Positions 1 through 12,140 of a stretch of DNA of 64,000 nucleotides are shown piece after piece. Below the pieces are notes generated by a model. It had not been told where the DNA came from. It saw only the letters and a program-made list of their open reading frames with translations, and ran no database searches. The position numbers and the translations under genes are program-made. The DNA is from Verpa conica (lineage: Eukaryota; Ascomycota; Pezizomycetes; Pezizales; Morchellaceae): contig JAUFSD010000022.1 of the NCBI GenBank assembly GCA_033030425.1, forward strand, positions 992,001 through 1,056,000. The letters are read 5' to 3'. Position 1 is the stretch's first letter, and each line of letters opens with the position of its first letter.

Positions 1-2017
1 TTACGTCCTGTTGGAGGCAACGGTGGAGCAGGCCTCTCGCTTGGAACTGGTGGGGGTGGAGGGGCCGGTCGTTCTAAATTCACCACGTTAGCCCTCGACC
101 AAGTATGGGAAGTACTCACCCCCCATGGAACATACCTTGAGGCAACATCGGAGGGGACATTGGCACAACCCTCTCCGGCAAAGGCCTCTCAGCCTTCGGG
201 GAACTTGGCATTGGTCTCGGTCCCAACGGATGTTGTGGCGGTGACTGGGGAGGCTGCGACTTTATGTCTTCTATATCCACATCTTCATCGCTACTGTGCT
301 CATCAGAGATTTTCCTTGTAGTTCCAACGCTGTCCCTCACAGGCTCTTCATTTTCACTATCGGACTGCTGCCTCTCGACTTCTGGTGGAGACTGTACCCT
401 CGGTAGTGCAAAAGGTAGCGCTACTGGTTGTTGCTGCTGGGCCTGAGAAGAGCTACTCATTGGTCTCTCTTCAACCTCTTCAGTGCCATCTTGCGACCTC
501 CTCGGTTGGTCTTCATCCTCCCGTGAGGGTTTTTGAGGGGTTTTCTTCTTCTTTGGTTGTGCTGGTGGCGGACCTCCCATTGGTATACCCATAGGAGGTC
601 CAAACATGCCATGCATTCCCATACCACCACTCATTTTGGCTATCCTCTCCCTAAGTGCAATCTTCCTCGCAACCTCTGGGTCAACTTCCTCCTCTTCATA
701 GTCAGAGGGAACATCTGGGGTATCATCATTAGCACCCTCATCATCTCCATCATCAGACTTGTCTTCCCGAGTAGCTGTAGTTGGTCGAGGTCTGTGAACG
801 TTGGGGGGTTCCTCGGCAATAGAAGAAGCATCTGCATCACCTGCACTAGATTCTGCCCTGCCATGATCATCCCGTCCAATATCCATACTTTTCTTTGATC
901 TAGGAGCCGGCTCATTCTCTTCAGCCTCGGGATCTCGGCTTGAATCGATAGACTTCCTTTCATATCCGGCCTCTTCTTGAATAGGCACACTATGGGTAGT
1001 TTCTTCAGTGTTTCCTTCGCCAGTGGTTTGCTCGCTTTCCGTTCTTTTTGGCTTGGGAGGCCTTTTTGGCTTTCCACCAGGAACGCCTGTAGGGTCCAGC
1101 TGTTGAGTCTGCAACAATGCAATTCTATCTTTAAGCGCTAGTTTTGGCCTCTCTTCTTCCTTATCTCTCTCCTGCTCCATAGACCTCCTCGAAGTATCCT
1201 CCGCAGGCTCCGCACGAATATAGTTTGAATCCTCATCTCGTTTAGGCTTCGGAACGTGCTGATTCGGGGGTGGCACGTACGAATTCTTGCTAGGCGGGGG
1301 AGCAACGAAAGGCTTCTTGATAAAATTCACAGGTGGCTTATGCGGGTTATACGGAGCGATCGGGGCAGCAGATGCTTTATTAAACAGGGCCAACCGATCT
1401 TTAAACGAGCTGGGCTTCTCTGGAGGCGGTGGTTTATTCCCCGCCGGCTTCTTCTCCTCGGTATTCGACGGCACCGGAGGCTTTGGAGTAAACGCTGGCT
1501 TTGGAGCCTGTGGCGGAGAAGCCGGGGTAGGTCGTTCCTGTTGCTGCTGCTGCACTGGTGCAGGCCTTGGCTCCTCCGCAACGCGCGGCGGTGACCTAAC
1601 CTCCATCTGTCTCGGTGCTTCCTTCGCAACCGGCGAAGCCACCGTAGAACCAGTACTTGGCCTGCTCCCCGCCGCTGCTGCCGTATTAACCGTAGGTCCG
1701 CGCGGCGGGTCAGTACTAGTCGGCGGGGATGCCTCCTGGGGGTCCTCTACTGGTTTCTTGGACCTTCCACCTCCGCTCCTCGTGGGTCTGGGTGGTAGCT
1801 CGACCACGATCCGTTCAACAAAGTTTTTTGGGAATATGCCCTGCTTCAGGGCCCCAGATGACTTTTCCGTGTACTCGCCATAGTACCAGTCATCGTCCTC
1901 TTCCTCGGTCACGGTGATGATCTCGTCGGCGGGGAAATTGAGGTCGTCATCGTGAGGAGAGTTGTAGTCGAAGAGGGCCTTGACTTTAAAAGGCGGGGCA
2001 GTGGAAGTGTTGGCCAT
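1..2017 (-). CDS. BBC1: SH3-domain actin-patch protein, Bbc1/Mti1-like (partial, continues left of window)
   Basis: Bbc1/Mti1 proteins sit at cortical actin patches and restrain Arp2/3 activation through type I myosin and WASP partners. The product starts at the ATG at 2017. Residues about 9-70 form an SH3 domain with the ALFDY start, a DDDWYYGEY segment and the closing GIFPKNFVERI. A very long low-complexity region follows, rich in Pro, Glu, Lys and Ser, with repeated KPPxPxKP-type tracts and acidic stretches. Near the left edge the reading frame hits a stop at 116, but a strong donor (CAAG/GTATGT) at 136/135 and an acceptor TTTAG at 74 remove a 62-bp intron. They join in frame to an exon at 73-1 that encodes more proline-rich sequence. 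Exons: 136-2017 and <1-73. The conserved C-terminal domain of the family would lie outside the window. The SH3 call is firm; the Bbc1 assignment rests on N-terminal SH3 plus the long Pro-rich linker. Confidence 0.82.
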
Positions 2018-2727
2018 GATGGATCAGGAATCATACAACACTCCGGATGGACGACCAGCGATGGGAGAGATGATGCGTGAGGTAAAGCCAAGATACAAGA
2101 CACTATTCGGGAGAGGACGAGATTGTATATATTACGTCCGGGGGGGAGGGATTCTTGAGTACAGATAAATGTAGATGCAGAGATAGAGATGGAGGGGGGA
2201 TGAGAGGGATTCAGTGTCAGTTCTCACACTCACTCTGTATCTCACGCTCACTCACGGAGGAGAGGGTGGCTGTTCCCGGTAAAGGTGAGGAGTACGTCAG
2301 CGAGGGATCCCGAGCAAGCATGGATCTTCGCAGCGTCCGCCCCGCACTCGCTGCTCAGGAACAGGATGCGGAAAGAAGCACGAAGAAGACGCTCGGAAGG
2401 GACAGCTCCAATGCAGGGCTCAGTTACAAACACACGAGATGCAGACTGACGATGGAGAAGTTACAGATGGATAGATTATGATTATTCCGAGAGATGAATC
2501 CGCAGAGAGCAGCAGAGGAGGGGAAAGTAGACAGAGGAGCCCCAAAAGCGGCCAGAGAGAGGTGGCGGGGGGGTGGCGGGGGGTAAATAGTGGCTCATGT
2601 GGCTAATGACGTAGGTCAGCCACAGCTGGTATATACACAAAGCGGTACAGCAGCTACTCTACTGCTCTACTCTGCTCTACCTCCAAGATCAGGCCCACCT
2701 CATAGTATAACAAGTAGAACGCCACAG
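2018..2727. promoter_or_regulatory. Divergent intergenic region between BBC1-like and RTR1-like genes
   Basis: About 710 bp separate the two divergent start codons, so both promoters must lie here. The part near the BBC1-like gene is purine-rich (GGGGGGAGGG and GAGA-rich runs at about 2139-2215 and 2505-2585). A TATA-like TATATACA occurs near 2631, about 95 bp before the RTR1-like ATG. I see no credible coding sequence. Confidence 0.45.
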
Positions 2728-3771
2728 ATGACCCCCCCAACGCCCAAATCAATCCTCAAGAAGACAGCATACGTCCCCTCCCCCTCCCCCGCGCCCGCCC
2801 CAGACCAGGACATAGTCTCCATCCAGCCCGGCCCCCGCGCCACAACAGGCACCAAGCCCACCCCCTCGGAAGCCCGCGCAATCGCCCTCTCCCACGCCCA
2901 CGCCCTACAGATCCGCAAAGCCCTCGAGCTCTCCATCCTCACCTCCCTCGAGGAGCTAGTCGACTTCCCAACAACCCCAACCCCCACCACAACCTCAACA
3001 ATCCACCATGACGCACCCTCTCTCAAACTCCACCTCCGATACTTCCAACCCTCAGACTACGACTCCCTAATACTCGAACGCAACATTCTGCATCTCTGCG
3101 GCTACCCCCTGTGTTCGAACCCTAAGAAGTCGAAGGCTACATCGAACCATATCCTCGTCGATAAGGGTCTCTCTACGATGCGTTTTGTCCCTCGGTCTAA
3201 ACTGGAGCGTTTCTGCTCTGATATCTGCGCACGTCGTGGATTATGGCTCCGTGTGCAACTAAGTGAGGAGCCGTCCTGGCTGCGAGGGGATGTATTGGAA
3301 GGTGTCGAGGTTGGGGAGAAAGGGGAGGTTATCGGTCTAGACCTAGAGGGTGAGAAGTGGAAACGGGAGGGAGGCGAGGAGTCAATGGTATTACTGGAGG
3401 AAATGGAGGAAAAGAAGCGGGAACAGGGACTGAAGGGATTGGTGAAGGAGGGCGATTTGAAGAAGCTAGTGGAGGAACTGGAGGGTTTGGGGATCGAGAG
3501 TAAGGGATTATTAGAGGGGAAGAAACAGAAGGTAGAACCGGTAGGCAAAGCTGCGGTTGGCTTTGTGGTGGATGGGAAGGAGGTGTCGTCTGGGGCGAAG
3601 CCGCTGGGGTTCACAATTGAGGAGAAGGAAGTATCTGGGTCCGGTGTAGTGCCACCGTCCTCGGATATAGCACCTGCTATGGCTGCACTGGCGATTGAGG
3701 GCTATAACCCGCGTAAAGGCCCAGAAGACTATCTTCCGAAGAATAAAAAGGTACAGGCATCGCAAGAATAA
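2728..3771 (+). CDS. RTR1: RPAP2/Rtr1-family RNA polymerase II CTD phosphatase
   Basis: Rtr1/RPAP2 proteins bind RNA polymerase II, act on phospho-Ser5 of its C-terminal domain and help import the polymerase. Single exon, 347 aa. An in-frame GTG extends the frame upstream to 2590, but the first ATG is at 2728 and gives the sensible N-terminus MTPPTPKSILKK. The family zinc-binding module is visible in the middle: CGYPLC (C-x4-C) and, after about 45 residues, CSDICARR (C-x3-C), in the usual order. The part after it is a charged Glu/Lys-rich helix region, then a degenerate tail with two similar FVVDGKEVSSG / FTIEEKEVSGSG segments. Length fits fungal members, which are larger than the 226-aa yeast protein. 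Whether the yeast family is catalytic has been debated; nothing here settles that. Confidence 0.88.
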   Translation: MTPPTPKSILKKTAYVPSPSPAPAPDQDIVSIQPGPRATTGTKPTPSEARAIALSHAHALQIRKALELSILTSLEELVDFPTTPTPTTTSTIHHDAPSLKLHLRYFQPSDYDSLILERNILHLCGYPLCSNPKKSKATSNHILVDKGLSTMRFVPRSKLERFCSDICARRGLWLRVQLSEEPSWLRGDVLEGVEVGEKGEVIGLDLEGEKWKREGGEESMVLLEEMEEKKREQGLKGLVKEGDLKKLVEELEGLGIESKGLLEGKKQKVEPVGKAAVGFVVDGKEVSSGAKPLGFTIEEKEVSGSGVVPPSSDIAPAMAALAIEGYNPRKGPEDYLPKNKKVQASQE

Positions 3772-4690
3772 AGTAGTTGTTTTGTGTTTTTTTTTACCGG
3801 AGTTCTAGGTGATAAATGTATTGAGGGACAACTCTATTTCTATTATTAATTAGAGAGAGCTATTTCTAGTACAAGAATAGCGGGTGCATAATTTATTACT
3901 TATGAAGCACCATTAATGCATCAAGCATAGTTTTGGGGTATAAGGTATCAAATAGGTAAGAGTGCTGTCACTTAGGGCACATGTATGTGGTAGAGCCGGC
4001 CCCCTAAGCTCCTCTGAATTCGAGTGATATTCGATGACCTACACACTCTTCACGCTCCCACTAGCTGTTTTAGTAACCCCCACATAAAGCCCTTGCCCTT
4101 ACTCCAAGCTAGTTTCTCTATTCTGAAAAGACAAATAATCAGTAGATATCGCGATCGGTATATTTCACTATGGGTGCCTGCAGTGCGTTGCATGGCGGTT
4201 CCAGTATGCTTGTTTTCTATTTTTAGGGAGTAGGTTTTTTTTCGCACTGTAAATATAACCAGCAAGAGTATAGTTCAAAGGAAGGAATACGTAGATAGAC
4301 TTAAATGATCAAAATAAAAGGAGTAACAGTAGTACGTAAATACGTAAGGAGAGTACAGGGGTTATCACCTAAAGGTAAAACATAAATAGGAAGCACGAAT
4401 CATAACTAAAAGATTGTAGGAAAAGTCTCCAAAATTCTCTACTACCCTCATATAATCACATAAATAATCAAAATTCCTGCTAACCCTTCTCCAGATTTAT
4501 TCGTATGAAGAACAGATAAACTGGGACCGTACCCTACCACTACTACAGAGGAATCCCTTAAAGATAATGACAGATGATAGAAACCAAAAAAAGAAAGAAA
4601 AAGAAAACAGCTGGTAAATGGCTCCACAAAGAAAGTGTTATAGAAGACCAAATAGTTCGGGATTCCACCTCAATCCAGTTTCCCCCCAAG
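3772..4690. other. Intergenic, convergent gene ends
   Basis: Space between the 3' ends of the RTR1-like gene and the membrane-protein gene. AT-rich with short poly-A/T runs. Short open frames exist but lack homology, splice logic or codon character. Nothing supported. Confidence 0.6.
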
Positions 4691-6814
4691 TTACTGTATA
4701 GAGTCCGATGAAGGCGAGGGGAGGGAAGTGATGGTAGCCCGTCGGGCCACCACATCAGGAGGAGGTACGGTTTGGATTGTGGGTGTGCTAGTTGCACTTC
4801 CCATGTCGATTACTACCTCGTCTTTGTTCGAACCAGTTGGGTCTTCGTTGACAGGGCCATGTTTCATATAAGAAATCGTCGCTCTAAGTTCCTTCAGGAG
4901 GTTGGCTACATCTTCGTTGAAGGTAGATATATCATCACTAAGTACGTCTCTCGACGTAAAGACCCCCTTCTGAGTGCCTCCATTCGAGAAATAATCAAGA
5001 GCTATCCCGCTAGAGCCATATATGGTAGATGCAACGATAACTTGGTTATATGATAAACATATCACTGGGATTAACATGATTTTCCCCCCTACCCATGACC
5101 CAGAACCTCCGATGTTGACGATGATACAGCGATGTTTGTAGGTGGAGTTGGTAATCCTTTCGATATTCCCGCTTCGGTACGCAAGCCACTTGCCGAAAAG
5201 TGCTTCTGGGAATTCCCAAGTATGTATGCACTCGTTGAGCAACTCGTGTCTCAGGGAATCGGTGATCTCATTGCTCACGAGATCATTTGCCTGTTCCAAT
5301 AGAGGAATTATCGGTTCGTTTTCAAGCCGATTAAGAAATGACGAAGAGAAGCTCAAAGCACCTCTAGTTCCCTTAGTCACCCTGACCCCCAGGATATTGT
5401 TTATTAACAATACTCTCTGGACTGGGAACAACGGTTCAGAAAACAAGGTAATAGCAAAGTCTTGCCCTTTGAAGTTTGAGGTATCACGGAGTGGTACACC
5501 CACCACTTTGAAATCAGTATTGTCATCGAATTTTGGATCCCACATCCAGATTATCAGTCTAAAAAGGGCTAAAGTTACTTGGGACCCAAGCCACCAGGCA
5601 GCCTGCGTTGTTGTTGCTTTTCTTATCTCTATATATTGACAGATATATCTAGGTGTTCGAGCCGCATAAGCACTCATAGAAAGATTTTTTTTGTGGAGCA
5701 CCTTACCCAAGAGATATCATTGCTGCTGTGAGTAAAGACAAGACTCTGCAAACCCATTCAAATTGACCTGTAACTGCTTGGAGATCGCACAGAACTTGCT
5801 TGTGAATATGTTGTGCTGAATGCATGATAGCGAATTCGTGTAAATCTTGTAGTCCGTATGAATGATTAGTGAGAAAAGGTGGCGTTTGCTCCTTTACATA
5901 GACATAAGCCCACATGGTTGACGAAATCGCTAGAGCAAAAAATAACCCAAATGATGCTATCGTGCGGGTCCATATCCAGCCAGATTGGGAGGAGACTGGA
6001 ATTATGGGAAAGCTCGTTGCGGCTGCAGTGACTAACAAGGCTCCCCATACAGTAGTAATATATCTCCGATTGCCTTCATAGAGCCTATTATAAAAAAAAG
6101 TTAACCTATACCTATTGAAGGCATACTTATCAAGCAGCTCTGGGCAGAGAAAAACTCTTGCTGCGGGAAAAGACTCTATTGTGTGGTTTAATCTCTTAAC
6201 TGCCCTGAACTCCACAGAATCTCCAACAGTTCTTCTGGAGATATAGGTGACTGTAAAAAGTTCTTCTTTTGGTAGTCTGTCAGATTCTGCTACTCCTAGG
6301 ATAGAACGTACTGGAGCTATTGAAAATATTAGAGATTATGCTAGTAATTATGAGCCGAAGTACAAATAGGAAGTTTACCAGTTGGAAAAGCAGAATCCTG
6401 GCAAGATTCCGAACCCATTGCCAGTTTTACAAGCGCCCGAACATAGCCCATGATTCCAAGGAGAGAACATGTTGCCACAGCGACGGAAAGGTATCCTCTC
6501 GAGTAATCAACTGAATATCGCTCGACGCTGTCGGTAGCAAAGAGTCCGACTAGAGCTGCTAGGTCCTGGGTGCCATCCGCAAGAACCTGGAATGTGCTAT
6601 TCCTATCTCCACGATCGTCCGCTAGAACTTTTGGCAACGTTCTAAAGCCCCAACTAGCACATAGCAGACCGATCAGGAGGACCCAGATTGGGCTACTGAA
6701 AAAAAATACCACCTCCGAGAGCACCTTCGCTGCCGGATGGGTACAGCTATTGCTGGAAAGGCCTTTCTCTTCTCCATGCCGATGGATCTTATCCGTACTG
6801 AGTTGTATCTTCAT
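4691..6814 (-). CDS. Multi-pass membrane protein of unknown function (three exons)
   Basis: I do not recognise this protein. Three open segments join in frame by consensus introns: exon 1 6379-6814, intron 62 bp (GTAAAC...CAATAG); exon 2 5707-6316, intron 58 bp (GTAAGG...CCTAG); exon 3 4691-5648. The product is 667 aa. Hydrophobic segments suitable as membrane helices occur around VVFFFSSPIWVLLIGLLCA and GYLSVAVATCSLLGIMGYV (exon 1), TTVWGALLVTAAATSFPII, SFGLFFALAISSTMWAYVY and VLSLLTAAMISLG (exon 2), and weaker ones around QVTLALFRLIIWMW and GGKIMLIPVICLSYN (exon 3). The tail is polar and Ser/Thr-rich, probably cytosolic. Correct phase at both junctions and hydrophobic patterning argue for a real gene. 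No catalytic motif is visible; a lineage-restricted fungal membrane protein is the best description. Confidence 0.7.
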
Positions 6815-9800
6815 AAGGGTGTTTCCTCAAGGACTTTAGGCTTATATTAATGCAAATGCAAGAGTTCAGTGTTGAGGAAAGGTTTGATGTTTGATGAGTG
6901 CTAGGTGGATAGACGACATTTAAGTACAAATGTGATCATAGATTCAGCTCTATGACGTGGGTATTAAAAAAGGGCATCCATTCGACAATGTGCCTACTAG
7001 TGGGAAAGTAGCGGTTTGCGGAGGGTCAAGAAGCATGCAAGTTCTTGCCAATCAATTTGTGGAAATAGTAGTTATAGGCATGCTCAGATCTTAAGTGCAG
7101 TAATAGGCAACCTGTTATATTGCAAGTGCAAGACTAGGCTGCGTTTACATACTTACAGTCACTAGGCAGATATGTTTGTGATGCAGTTTCAGATGACAAA
7201 ATCCGCCTCGCGCGGCAGACTCTCTAAAGGTTTAAAAGGTTATTTAGGGCAAGGAGAGATGATAAAATCCCCCTTTTATTTCCAGATAGATCTCTATTCT
7301 CCCAAGAGTTTAAAAATGTCGTTGAGGCTATTTTGTGCATCTATCTATTTTTTAGTTGAGTTTTAAAGTTTACTGAATGGTGCTTTGGCCATTTAGATAG
7401 TGTGGAAATTGGTCTTGGCGGAATAATTAGTAGTTTTAGACACAGTTTAAAAAATAGCCAGATAAGACAGAATATTATAATAGGCCTCTAAAAATACTTT
7501 AGAAGATCAAATATTTAAAAGTCAAGCTTCATATTTGTGTTATCCTTACTTGGTTTTTACTGATGTTTTAAAACCTAGCAGATTTTAGGTTTTCCCCTCA
7601 GGGACCGTGCGCTGTCTCACCTAAAACCGCGTCACGAACATATTCCTGTATGCAAGGCTTGCTTCGATGGTTTAAACACACAAAGTTCTAGGGCTGGAGA
7701 GGGTCAGGATACGATCCGCCTTAGGAACCTGCAGATGCAGCACATTCCCACGCTGTTCGTTTTGCTCCGTGTATGACTCAAAACCAGGCCGGGAATCTGC
7801 CCTGGGCACGATTCTTCATGGTGAAAGCATTCACCTAAACGCCGGCTAACTAGATATAATTGGATGGGTTTGAGCCAACCTATTACTGATATCGTTAGGA
7901 AGTAGAAGGATGTGGGGTGGTCAAGTATTTTGTGGCTTAGAACCTATAGTGCCTGTTTAAAGATTAAGCGGTGGGGCTGAGACAAGTGTGAATCTATTAT
8001 AAAGGTCAAATTAGGAAGCCGGTAATTGTCATTCCAGCAGAATGTGCGTGTATAAAGACTAGAATTAGCCAGTAAATATACCGGCTATAAGGGTTCGGCT
8101 TATAAGAGTACTCTTAACGGAAAGCCCTAGAGGCGGCCTTACTGCTAGGCCATACATAGCGAAGTCTTAGTGTTGAGCTCCAATGTTCATGTCAGGATAC
8201 TCATTTTAAGAGTATCGTTCCTAGTTCTTAGTCCCAACCGTACTTTGATATCATATATGGCGAGTGTACCATAGCAGCATGATAAAGGTCATCGCAGTAG
8301 TAGCGAGAAGACCCAAACGTAGGATTGCCGATGGGGATGCAGCGAGAGGACCATTGAAACCGTTGCTATGTCCCAGCTGTGGAAAGATGGAAGAAATCAA
8401 TGATAAGTAAGGTCAAATCACGTAGGTAAAATTTTCGTATGCAAGTGGGGGTGAGAAGGGTGATATAATACGTAATTCCTGCCTCTATTATAGCTTGCGT
8501 AATGGTATCTAAGTATTCCTCTGTGGTTTTGAGACGGAAACTAAACCACTTAAGAGAACGGTACCACCCGCAAAGGCTCCGAATCCATGCTTGATATTGC
8601 CCTGAAGGGTTATTGGTTGTATCATTGGAGTTCGTTTGTGGGAGCCCCCCTAACACACCTCAAAGGTACAAAGCTTACCGAATCTTTCAGGTGAAGATGG
8701 CCTACCGGTATACCGGGAAGCCTAGTCGCACTTATTCTGGGACAAGTGAGAAACGGTCCGCGGTTCAGCCCCTGGGAGACACTTTTTTTTTAAAAAAAAG
8801 AATTCCGGGTATTTTTGCTTGCCAATGATTGCCTCATCGATTTTACTACTTTATCTTTTAGCCCAGAAATACCCACGTTATGGACAGTATTAAAAGTGGC
8901 TCGGGGATGTTCACGGCCTTCCTAATCCACTTACTTACAGTTAGAATGGTAGGGCTTGTACGCGGAACCATCACAGGAAGGAGCCATCATTCTGTCTAGT
9001 GAGAGAAATTTCCACCCCGGGTAGAACCATCTTTGCTAGTCAACGAACAACCGTTGTTCCGAGACCCTCATACTCTTTGCTAAAGACGTTTGTCTTCCCT
9101 TTGGAAGCATCAAGAGGGGAGGGTTAGGGTTAGGTCTCACTTAGAGGGGGCTGCCTAGGAAAGAACACCACTTGCAGCTAGCTTCGATGAGTCCGTAGAG
9201 ATAAAATAGATGTGAAAGGAGATCATCTCACACAAGCATGGCACTCCTAACCACAATCTCATACTTATAATCCACCATACAAGAGTATAATGGTTTATAT
9301 AAATATAGCCAAAAAATGCACATTCAATACCTGTGATATGCGTTGGCATTAGGGGTAGCAAATACTTTGTTACGTATTACAAACTTTGATGTCCTCGACT
9401 CTTTTGATTCCGCCAGTATGTTTCATTACCTACACAGCCTTAACTACATGTAGTTGATGGTGAGAGGGCCGAGGGGGGGGGCTCTAGTAAGTATGACCTA
9501 GTAAATCCAGCCAGTAAAGTGCCTAGTCTCGGGTTTGTGAGCCACCTAGACGAAATAGAAGGTACTAGATGGGTTTATAGACGTGTAGTACCAGGTTTGA
9601 CTTCGATAACGTCAGCCCAATTCCTCCACCAAACCTCACCATATTCAGGTTAGACAATTTGCACAAACCGTGCGGTCGATAGACCAATCAAGAGAAGCTA
9701 AATTACATAATTTTAGACTACGAATATCCCCCATTGACATTCCCATAAATATCAGGCACCTCCGCTCGAAGGGCCAACGAATACTAGTCCAGAGCCACTA

Positions 9801-11648
9801 TAGTTAACCACATAAACACCGCTTGTGTCCCACAGGGAGAATCAGAGAAGAGAAAAGAAACATTTCCCAGGCTGATGAGGACACTTTTACAAATGCTAGA
9901 GATATGTTCCTTATTAGAACAAGGAGAGGTAGTCCTGGAACACGCTTACCCCTATTTGTATATCGATACAGTGATTGGTGTTTTCAAGGGCCTGGATGAT
10001 TGATCGAGAGATTTCCGTATTAATCCGCTGTGCCGGTGTCCTAGTAAGATATCTCTCGCCGACCCTGTTTATGTGGTGTTTACTAATGAAGGATTAGCCA
10101 GGAAAAAATCTAGTATATATAGCGGGCGTGCTTGGTGCTAGTATCGATATCAGGGTAGTAATACACATGGGACCACCATAAAGTATTACTCAGTAAAACG
10201 TGGAGCCACCAGTAGAGTCCTAAGTATTTTATACAACGGAAGACATGGTATGATCTCCAACGCGGAGAACGCAGAGATGAAAAAACTTTGAGCCTTGAAT
10301 CTTGTGTCTCCTGAGACCTGAGGGAGCGAAGTATTCATATGATTTTTGCCTAGGATGGAGGTAGAGTTTACAGGAGCAATGTGCGGTAATCTCAAAGTGT
10401 ATATCTAAGGAGGTGCCTTAGGACGTGTAGGTACTTTCAGCTTGGGTGTTGGTAGATTTACACCCCCTCGAGTAAGACTTGGGCACTGTGCGGAAGGGGA
10501 TTATAGCGATAAAGCCAGCCGATGAGAGAGATCACAAACTACTGCGGTATATAGAGTAGTTGAAGCGGTTTCGGCATGTTAGAAGGTACTATCCGACTCT
10601 CTTTGTAAGATCCAGTAAAATCTACCCTGAAAATTTACCCTGCTAACACCATAAGACCTACTATTAATCAAACTAATAGTTCCAGCAGATCATCACTGCT
10701 TTGACAGTAGGCCTCTAAAGGCGGGAACAGAAGAAGAGGTAGAGATGGATGAAGTCATGTAGTATGGCTTTGTTACATGCCCGATTAGACGTTCTATATG
10801 TGGTATGTACATGGATGAAACGCAAGTTTCAAACCTAGGGGCCAACTCAAGGTTTTAACTGAGTATAATCAAAACCACCATACACTTAAATCAGACGGTG
10901 AGCTTTACACAGTATAGATTTATATTTTTACACTGTCTGATAGGGGTAGTCTGATCACAATATAACACAGTCTTTCCCAAGAATTATTTATCAGAGTAGA
11001 AGCCACCAAATGAGGCCGTCAGTAGGGAAACTTTCCGAATATATGCTTCAAGATCTTGGGATATATACACTCAGGGGCGGGCATAATGTAAAACCCCTCT
11101 CCGAGATATCCTCTTAGTTAGAGATAGACCACTTGAGTCATCAGGGAAACACTTCTCTAGCACTTATATAACTATAGCTTGATCTAGTCAGATGACCGCT
11201 CTCACTGAGTGTCGCTCTCTGGTGACCCAAGTAGTCTGTACTGAGAACCTGTTTCCTTTATCACGTGACCCTATTTGACAATCGAGTGAGATTCTATGAA
11301 ACACTTATAACCATTTTGCCAAGAATGTGTTAACAGCGTCGTAGAATATAATGGTAGGTTAATAGAGGTAGACATAAACCAGAATGTGATATTTGTAAAG
11401 CCGTATATGTACTGGCCGCTACCGGCCATACTCTACTCCCGTTCCAACTACCAAAGTAAAAGAAATATCCATAGGCTCGTGATGATATCAAGAAAACCCC
11501 AAGAGACCCAAACTGAACTAAATATTGAAAACGAAAATACGCCATTGCCGGCTTCGTGAGAAGAATTCCAGAAGCTATTAGAGTAAAAAGAGAGAACCAT
11601 GTGGTTGCCTAAAACGACATTCTACTGATTAAAGATCCAACTTAGAGC
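6815..11648. other. Gene-free decayed DNA
   Basis: About 4.8 kb with no open frame longer than about 100 codons and no coding signature. Contains an LTR X scrap at 9033-9109, two copies of a TTAGGG-like hexamer at 9122-9135, a C/G run near 9473 and an 8T/8A palindrome near 8788. It looks like old, mutated repeat-derived DNA. Confidence 0.6.
9033..9109 (+). repeat. Fragment of LTR X
   Basis: About 77 bp matches the part of LTR X seen at 53482-53558, 55367-55443 and, inverted, near 56085-56161, starting TTGCTAGTCAACGAACAACC. Only a few differences are visible (for example CCTTTGG against CCCCTGGG near the end). The flanking sequence is unrelated, so this is a small relic about 43 kb from the intact copies, in the same orientation as the 53-kb copy. 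Confidence 0.8.
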
Positions 11649-12140
11649 CTAAAACAGCCCATACGCTGCTGCAGCCCCAAGCCCCACGATACCCACTAGC
11701 TCACCTGCTATATGAAAGTGGAATGTGCCAACAATATTATCAATAACTTTAAAGTGAGGATCTATGTCCCCCCTGTTTCTCTTGTTCATACTCCTCACTC
11801 CCCGCATCTCCTCCATTTCTCTATCGAGTCTTGCTATCCCTGGTTCAATATAAAGAAGCTCTGTAAGAGACGAAGCGATCATGAGAATGATTGGAATAGT
11901 CGTATTTTAGAAGTGCGGCGACGACGTTGAGAGTAGTAATCCTATAGAATCCGTAGGATGTGTAGCGGGGAGAGCTAAAGAGAGGCAGAGGGTAATGTAG
12001 GCTGGGACTGCTTCATGGAACTTCTTAGTCGTGAGCGTATTTTTACTGTCTATAAGAAAGCAGAACCGAGTCCCTAAGAGGATGCCATAGGCAAGAAGAT
12101 GCCAAGAGCCAGCTGTGGCAAGGGTTGAGAGGACTGGCAT
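11649..12140 (-). pseudogene. TMEM205/DUF4149-like membrane protein relic
   Basis: Two abutting segments read in one frame on the minus strand and resemble fungal TMEM205-like proteins, small multi-pass membrane proteins. The first (12140-11907) opens with GSWHLLAYGILLGTRF, like the family's HLLxYGTLLGT start, and has a possible second helix AYITLCLSLALP. The second (to 11649) contains ELLYIEPGIARLDREMEEM, matching the family's xxExxTxKxMxER stretch, and ends FHIAGELVGIVGLGAAAAY, matching the final helix. A TAA codon interrupts the frame at about 11907. A good 3' splice site (TCTCTTACAG) follows at about 11862, but I find no donor that restores the frame, so I favour a decayed copy. The alternative is a gene with an unrecognised intron. 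Confidence 0.45.

Noticed and set aside
1287..1883. 198-codon plus-strand frame opposite the SH3 protein, with other overlapping frames
   Set aside because: Shadow of the Pro-rich linker; the Gly/Leu-rich translation is what proline codons give on the other strand.
9119..9136. Telomere-like TTAGGG units here and CCCTAA units near 59658
   Set aside because: Only about two units each, without degeneration tracks or subtelomeric context; within chance for 64 kb.
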